DNA from: Oxytricha trifallax
Taxonomy: Eukaryota; Ciliophora; Spirotrichea; Sporadotrichida; Oxytrichidae
DNA: 64,000 bases
Assembly (NCBI GenBank): GCA_000711775.1
Contig: ARYC01000608.1
Location: 1 to 64,000, forward strand
Direction of reading: 5' to 3'
Shown: positions 58,301 through 64,000 of the stretch, piece by piece
Numbering within the stretch: the first letter of the stretch is position 1
How the letters are laid out: every line of letters begins with the position of its first letter
Program-made: the position numbers and the translations under genes
The notes under the pieces: generated by a model
Databases searched by the model: none
Told to the model about the DNA's origin: nothing
What the model saw: only the letters and a program-made list of their open reading frames with translations

Positions 58301-59395
58301 ATGAGAGCTAACATTTTAAGAAAAACCACAGCACTTCCATCAAACTAAATGAGACTTACCTTTGACAGCAATAAAAAGTTTGATAGCTGTTAGATGAATT
58401 CTCATAAAGAACTACCAGAGCTATCAATTGAGATATCTATTATTAAAAATAGAAATTAAGAATTGAAAATAATTGGCAAACAAGAGTGTTGAGAGGAGGA
58501 GAAAATTAGAAATGAACTTTAAATGTAAGGAGAGGAAGTTGAAATATATTTTTGTGAGCAGTGTGAAAGAGACTTAACTCATAAATTTAGCTGGTATAGG
58601 CATATAAAGATCCATAAGGAAGCTAAGCCTACTGTAAACTTAAGGCATGACAAAGTAGATGGGATGTATGATTGATTTGAGTGGCATAATCAGTACCTCC
58701 ATACTAGAGACTTAAAGAAACATCTATTAAATGCTCACAAGAAGAAATATAAGTTGAAGATTAAGACACTCAAACTGAAGTTACTCAACAATACAAAATC
58801 AAGAGAGCCTCTTTAAGTTGCGGAGCTTTAATAAGCAAGCGAATCAGAGTATGTGAGGATAGCACGCTACCTCTTAACATCAGAGGTCACTAAAATCATG
58901 ATTAAAATATAATACAAGAAAATTCCAGTACTTGCATAGATTGATTTAGATACTCCTCTCTAGAGGACTCCTATGACAAGAAAGTTATTAAGGATCATCA
59001 GTATGCTTACAAGGTATATCCTTTCAACTATCTCCTTAGTGATGATAAATATTAAATGGAGTTTACTAATGAGTATTAAGTACTCACTCAGGCTAAGTTT
59101 AAAGAGTGCAAATACTTAATAAAACTAGATGCTGATCTCCTAGCCAAAGATCATGTAGCTTTCAGACTACCACTTTTTGAAATGACACTCAGAGATTTAT
59201 AACTGATCAAAGAAATCATAGACAGCTTGCATTAATATCAACCTAAGCTATACAAGGTATCAAAGAGCTTCATAAGTTAGGCTTTGTTCACAGAGATCTC
59301 AAGCCTGAGAATATATTGTTGAACTTTTCACCAGTAACAGTAACAATTATAGATTTCAACTAGCCATAAGAGTGGAAGTATTATGGGAACTCAAT
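58301..59395 (+). pseudogene. TBE 57-kDa kinase gene, 5' part (TBE4), cut by TBE3
   Basis: ATG 58301 opens the frame. A C2H2 finger reads CEQCERDLTHKFSWYRHIKIH. A second finger has lost Cys to TGA (58,671). A Lys-rich linker and kinase part follow with several frame changes: HKLGFVHRDLKPENILLNF and VTIIDFNQ. The frame reaches MGTQ and is then interrupted by TBE3 at an AAT site. The remainder lies at 63,523. This element is oriented opposite to TBE3. Confidence 0.85.
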
Positions 59396-59530
59396 AAAAA
59401 CCCCAAAACCCCTTCAGTAGTTTGATTGAGTTTTTTAATGATAAAAATAGACTATTAATGCATACTTTATTAGGGTTTTAATACGGTTTATTTAGGGGAG
59501 TAGGGTTTAAATGTAATGTAAATTAGTATG
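59396..59530. repeat. TBE3 left terminal inverted repeat
   Basis: Begins AAAAACCCCAAAACCCC; includes GCATACTTTATTAGG and TTTAAATGTAATGTAAATTAG, which recur inverted at 63,390-63,519. Confidence 0.9.
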
Positions 59531-59674
59531 TATTTTAGGTGTTTTATAATAAATATTCAATCAAACAGTACCTTGGCATCATGAGGCATCTTTCTAAACA
59601 TAATTTCTCTTAAGCAACTAATTATCTAGCCGATTGTATGATCTGCTCTGTTGTTAGGCTTCAGGATGATTTGC

Positions 59675-61008
59675 TCAGCCATATCTTTCATTTTACCTTT
59701 TATCTTATTTTTTGCTTATTTTGCTCTAGATACTGGTGGATTCTTTGCTTTTAATCTTTTTATCTTCTACAACTGTAGTAGTCATATCTTTGCATATCGC
59801 ACTTTACTATTATTGCTGCTAAAAAACAGATTTTCCTCCTTACATCTCCATCCCTCCAGCCTTCTCTCTCTGGAAAATATCCATGAGTGTCACGAACGTT
59901 GGCCAGTCCTGAAGACTCAACTCTCTACAATCTATTGAAGTCTATTATTACCACTCTGAGTTGTTAAAAGCCAAGCATAATATTCTCTAGCTTCAAGTCT
60001 CTTTGGACATACCCTAAAGTGTGCAGCTTTTCAATGCCTTCGCAAACATTTGTAAAAATAAAGGGTAGCTACTTTGGAATCCTTTAATCTTATATGTAGT
60101 CTCTAAACGTCATTTAATATAGAGGGAGACGAAAAGCAACATATTCTTGAGCAAGGAGAATTGCATCGAGCTTTATTATGAATCTGCACTGTCTATCCCT
60201 TGCTTTAGTAAGAGCTTAGTACTCATTGACAAATTCCATTTGATATATATCATCGCATTTAAAGTAGTTGAATGAATAATTTTTGTATGCGAAGTGCTTA
60301 TCAGTTTTGACCTTTTTCTCAAACTTGTCCTCAAGTATAAGATAACTTTCCTTACATTCTTTAAGGTCAATTACATTTGGAATTGGATGATTTAGTTCTT
60401 GTATCTCCAGAGCGATTTTAACTATCTCAGAAGCTGGAAGGTTGCTCACTGCTTTAATAAACTTATTTTATTTGTTAACTCTTTGTTCCAAAGATTCTAA
60501 AGGGTCTCTTGGCTTTCTTTATTGAAGGAAGACCTCAACAGTCTCAGGATATATGACTTCAAACTTCTTGCCATGATGGTTTTATAGGTGAACTTAAAAA
60601 TCCCTTGAATGGTTATATTGCTTTTTGCAATAAGGACAAAAATATTTTCCATCTATCTTATCATGCTTAAGAAAGAGCTTTGGCTTGTTAGAATGCTACT
60701 CTAAGATATGACGCTTAAGAGCAGATTTATAAGTGAAGTCATTCTCACACTCTTCACAATACTTTAATTTCTTTTTTCTCTTCTTCCTCTTCAACAATTT
60801 TTATTGGAACTTCGCATTGAATTTCTTAGCTCTGCATTTCTATTTAACAACTGAATTTTTATTCAAAGTCTGAGACCTAAGGTTAGAGAATTTCAGGTTC
60901 ATATTAGGTAGAGGCATCACAGGTCTCAATTTTCTTTTAATTCATGAAAGAAAGTTTTTGCTGGCTTATACCAAGCAATGCTGCTTTTCTTAGTAAGTTG
61001 CCGCTCAT
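59675..61008 (-). CDS. TBE 57-kDa zinc-finger/kinase protein (TBE3)
   Basis: ATG 61008 reads MSGNLLRKAALLG. Two clean C2H2 fingers follow: CEECENDFTYKSALKRHILEQH and CPYCKKQYNHSRDFQVHLQNHH. A kinase domain ends the protein with KLHTLGYVQRDLKLEN (Gln for His in HRD) and VVIIDFNRL, then Gln repeats and TGA 59675-59677. Frame slips near 60,770 and 60,225 are needed, otherwise it is open. The fingers suggest DNA or RNA binding at the element ends; the kinase role is unknown. Confidence 0.85.
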
Positions 61009-61573
61009 TTTATAATTACTATTAATAGTTATATAAGCTGTTTAGATTCTACCTTTATACAAGAATAAGAGCATATCCTCAAAGATTTAGAGAGGTTTAA
61101 TGTGGAAAAGTGTGCAAGACATTAGTTTTATATTTCTTAAATTTTGAAATAATTTATATACTATTTCATCCATTTTATTAATTTAAACACACCTAAATGT
61201 GTTTTGTGAAGTTAGGTGGTGCTCCTAAATCTGTTCTCGTAAATTTAGGAGAGTTAGTTTTAAAATTAAACTTTTTTAATGTACCACCTAATACTGTTTT
61301 GAACTTGAATTTAACCTCCTAATTAAGTTTTAAATAAATTAGGAGCACAACTTAATTAAATAAATTATTATTAGGAGCAATTTAATGGAGAAAGTTTGAT
61401 AAAAATGGAAGTCAAACTTTGAAACTTGGAGAAAGTTCTTCCATCTTTATCTGTGTATCTGATTCAGGTTGACCTTCAATTGGATCTCCCTATTAAATAG
61501 TAAACTTTAGTAAGTTCAGAATGGATATCCATAATTTTAAATTTCATTAACATTTATAGAAACTGGAAGCAAG

Positions 61574-62342
61574 ATGGAATCTATGAATGATGCTATGAGG
61601 AGAATTTAATCTCAAAATTTTATAGGAAAATTCAGAATTAAAGAAGATCTTTACAGATACTTGGTATAGCAAGGTAAGTTGTTACTTATAACTAAATTAT
61701 TAACCATAGTTGGATTGTTCTTGCCAACACAGGAGGGGAAAAAAATATCATTCTTAAAGGCATTGCTAAATGAATAGAAAAAAGCTTTTAAGTCTAATGA
61801 AATCAGAATGATAGAGATACCTAACTACCCTGTAATTTCAGTAACAAACCTCTATGATGATGCTATGAGTGATCCAGATGATGCTCTCTATCTTCCATTA
61901 AAGCTATAACTCTTAAAAGAGAGAAACTCCTTCTTTGGTATTCTTGCAACTCTGAAACCTGAGTACTTAAATGAAGTTATTTAAGAAGCTCGCAAGAAAC
62001 GATACAGCATCTCTCCTGAAGAAAAAGAGAAGCAAGGTATTAAAATAAGTGATACCTGGCTGTAGGAACTTCAAAAGCATCCTTTCATCTCAAGTAAGCT
62101 TAGTCTTCTAACCTTATAGAAAAACCTGGCACTGCTATTTACTTGATGAAAGAGCGTAGGAGAGAAAGTCTCAAGTAAAGCATGAGTTGAGTAAGAGACT
62201 CTTCAAAGATTTCTAAAAGCCAGACGAGATGAACATAGATGCAGGGGCTGGCACTAAGAGAAGAAACATGGGACTAGGCAAGCCTTAAGAGGAAGAAAAG
62301 AAAGAAAAGCCAAATCCCTTTACGGGCAAATTTAATATGTGA
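61574..62342 (+). CDS. TBE 22-kDa protein (TBE3)
   Basis: ATG 61574 reads MESMNDAMRRIQ, KFRIKEDLYRYLVQQGK and on without TGA through SFLKALLNEQKKAF, IEIPNYPVISVTNLYDDAM and LQELQKHPFISSKLSLL. A shift near 62,120 leads to KPGTAIYLMKER and another near 62,165 to SKRLFKDFQKPDEMNIDAGA, ending at TGA 62340-62342. It is the best copy of the 22-kDa family here and served as the reference for the others. No known domain. Confidence 0.85.
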
Positions 62343-62352
62343 ACTTATTCAT

Positions 62353-63342
62353 TCATTCGTTTAAATCTAATGCTTATTTATAAACACAAAATCTCCCTTC
62401 TCTTGCGCACACTTTAGCTTTCTCATCACTGACTCTTTTAGCAGCACTCTTAATAAAATCGACTGTATCTATCTTTAAATCATGCATCAGATGGTAGAGC
62501 AGCAATTTCTTATAATGACCTTTCAATAACCCCCAATATAATTCAATTCCATTGAACTAAGGGCTATAAGGAACATTAAATACAGGTGTTATATTTAGCC
62601 TTTCATATTCCTTCCTTGAGTCTTTAGTTTTATGAACTGACAAGTTATCAACGAATAGAATAATCTCTTAGTCAGCGTACTTATCTCTGAGTTATTGCAA
62701 GAACTTAATATATTATTCAGTCTTTATAGAACGAGGGTGAATAACATAAGTCTCGAGGCCACTATCTTCACTTATTCCACCAAGAATAGCATGAGTTTAA
62801 ACCTTAACCTTTTAGTCATAAACTTCTATATTACTATACCTCTTGTACCAAGACCTTGATATAAAGGTATTGAATGTAAATACTGCCTCATCAGCGTGTA
62901 TGAACTTTATATTATGCTCTTAAAACCTCTGCACTTAATCGAAAATATAATTTTAATTAGTCTTATAAAATGGAACATTAAAGTCAATCACTCTCTTAAT
63001 GCGATTGAGTGCCTTGTAAGATATTCCGTTCTTTTTATAGATAATAGCTATCGATTAAGCAGATATGTGAAGCTCAGAAATTGGCGGTGAAACATCACAG
63101 GCCTCTAGGCTAGAGAGAAATGAACCCAGTATTTAAGAGTCTTATCATTAATAAGATATTCAATATGATGCTGCTAAAATTTTAAGGGTCTCTTAGGCTT
63201 AGAATTAAGATGCTATATCTTTAAATTCAATGCAAATAGACAGTGAGACACTCACAGTTGCTGGAGATTTATTGAGTAGCCTTGCTATAGAAGTATAATT
63301 CAGAACAGGCTTTGGTTTATTCACAATATTCATCACATCCAT
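62353..63342 (-). CDS. TBE 42-kDa DDE transposase (TBE3), nearly intact
   Basis: ATG 63342 reads MDVMNIVNKPKPVLNY. The catalytic triad is complete: FIHADEA (first Asp), LFVDNLSVHK (second Asp) and SPQFNGIELYW (Glu), with D34E spacing. It ends ALDLNE at TGA 62353-62355. Only a paired frame slip (about 63,080-63,215) with two TGAs disturbs the N-terminal third, where the shifted frame reads HHIEYLINDKTLKYWVHF. IS630/Tc1-mariner superfamily. Known role of the family: transposition and, in Oxytricha, germline DNA elimination. Confidence 0.9.
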
Positions 63343-63389
63343 ATCGCAACTTAAACAATAAATCTATATACTCACCGTCATGTGCACAT

Positions 63390-63519
63390 TAAAACACTAA
63401 TTTACATTACATTTAAACCCTAATCCCCTACATAAACCCTAGTAAAAACCTAATAAAGTATGCACTTATAGTCTACATTTATCAATAAAAAACTCAAAAA
63501 AACTAATGATGGGGTTTTG
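63390..63519. repeat. TBE3 right terminal inverted repeat
   Basis: Inverted match to the left repeat with scattered differences. Confidence 0.9.
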
Positions 63520-63522
63520 AAT

Positions 63523-63760
63523 ACTATTATCCAGAAAGAGAAGACTGGAGAGATGGAGACTTTCAAATGGATGTGTGGACTCTGGCAGAAATAATAAGGT
63601 AAAATTTTTGGAAAATAAGTTGAATTTTTTATTAATGCAGATTGATGAATATATAAATTTGATTAAAATCATAAAAAGTACAAATAAGAGCAAATATAAG
63701 GATTTTAGAGCAAATTGAACCTGAAATATCTGATTATGCATTTTATAGAATATAGCAAGA
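63523..63760 (+). pseudogene. TBE4 57-kDa kinase gene, 3' part, beyond TBE3
   Basis: Directly after the AAT duplication the frame resumes at YYYPEREDWRDGDFQMDVWT, matching the GYYPERED block of the TBE-A copy. A TGA follows near 63,612; the next text (NIQI, RILEQIEPEI) is degraded. Confidence 0.8.
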
Positions 63761-63773
63761 TATTCTGAGTATC

Positions 63774-63814
63774 CGCACAGCTGTGCGAACTATTGAATCC
63801 GCACAGCTGTGCGG
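63774..63814. repeat. Two copies of palindrome CCGCACAGCTGTGCGG
   Basis: The sequences at 63,774-63,787 and 63,799-63,814 are perfect palindromes (core CGCACAGCTGTGCG), 25 bp apart, in otherwise AT-rich DNA. They could be a protein-binding pair or a hairpin. Confidence 0.9.
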
Positions 63815-64000
63815 AATATTGTTTAAATCTGGCCCACTTCATCCCACATTAGTCTTAATTCCCCTTTTATGCAGGGGAACCTCTCTAGGCTTTTAATGCC
63901 CTATTTTTAATTATTTCTTAATTATTATTAATAAATATAGATATTTGATTTTAATTTTTAATGAAAAATTAAATATGTTAAATAAAGTTTGATTTCTCTT
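63815..64000. other. Window end, no feature recognised
   Basis: No G4T4 tip for TBE4 is seen before the window ends. Confidence 0.5.

Larger units (their letters stand above)
59396..63519. mobile_element. Near-complete TBE (TBE3), 4,124 bp, AAT duplication
   Basis: The left tip AAAAACCCCAAAACCCC (59,396) and right tip GGGGTTTTG (ends 63,519) are each flanked by AAT (59,393-59,395 and 63,520-63,522). Terminal repeats match for about 130 bp. Genes are 57-kDa (-), 22-kDa (+), 42-kDa (-), as in TBE2. All three are close to intact, making this the youngest TBE in the window. The second telomeric unit is lost at the right tip. Confidence 0.95.

Noticed and set aside
1..64000. CRISPR array, rRNA or tRNA genes
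   Set aside because: No spaced direct repeats of CRISPR type and no recognisable rRNA or tRNA sequence; the DNA is eukaryotic germline.

Overview
The window looks like germline (micronuclear) DNA of a spirotrich ciliate of the Oxytricha/Stylonychia/Sterkiella type. The main evidence is as follows. (i) Recognisable proteins read through TAA and TAG as glutamine and end at TGA, so standard-code ORFs are all short. (ii) There are transposons whose terminal inverted repeats begin with C4A4C4A4 telomere-like sequence and which carry the three telomere-bearing-element (TBE) genes: a 42-kDa DDE transposase, a 22-kDa protein and a 57-kDa zinc-finger/kinase protein. (iii) Several cellular genes are broken up by AT-rich spacers. 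Introns are short (32-36 nt) and AT-rich. No rRNA, tRNA or CRISPR array was recognised.

Layout. 1-3.1 kb: a decayed TBE-related element (a diverged 22-kDa homologue divergent from a long DDE transposase). 3.1-6.5 kb: degenerate coding sequence with a 9-bp minisatellite, leading into an intact, intron-containing MT-A70 methyltransferase ORF. 6.5-9.7 kb: another old TBE-like copy (42-, 22- and 57-kDa remnants). 10.4-11.05 kb: a GC-rich island. 11.3-17.0 kb: decayed cellular genes (a multipass membrane protein, a Gln-rich HMG-box protein, an AGC-family kinase in three blocks). 17.2-19.0 and 20.7-21.4 kb: large palindromic elements. 21.6-32.6 kb: a stack of mobile elements. A truncated TBE lies beside a complete TBE (23,055-32,628), which has itself received two 5'-truncated LINEs and a 2.17-kb palindrome-ended element encoding a Rep-like SF3 helicase. 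34.2-41.2 kb: unrecognised, Gln-rich coding segments, one interrupted by a 0.41-kb palindrome. 42.0-43.3 kb: a palindromic element with a GC-rich core. 43.5-47.7 kb: a small unknown gene and a degenerate LINE. 51.5-52.3 kb: a Ran GTPase pseudogene that keeps its intron. 53.6-55.2 kb: an internally deleted TBE containing another 0.41-kb palindrome. 58.3-63.8 kb: a nearly complete 4,124-bp TBE inserted with an AAT duplication into the kinase gene of another TBE.

How it fits together. Most of the window is probably eliminated from the somatic nucleus; TBE transposases are known in Oxytricha to take part in that elimination. The most unusual system is the Rep-helicase element. It has 0.41-kb inverted repeats containing six TTGACACC repeats, and it shares a subterminal motif with three other palindromes in the window, suggesting an autonomous element and its non-autonomous relatives. 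The intact MT-A70 gene among decayed transposon genes is the second most interesting item. All family calls are from reading translations by eye; no database search was possible.
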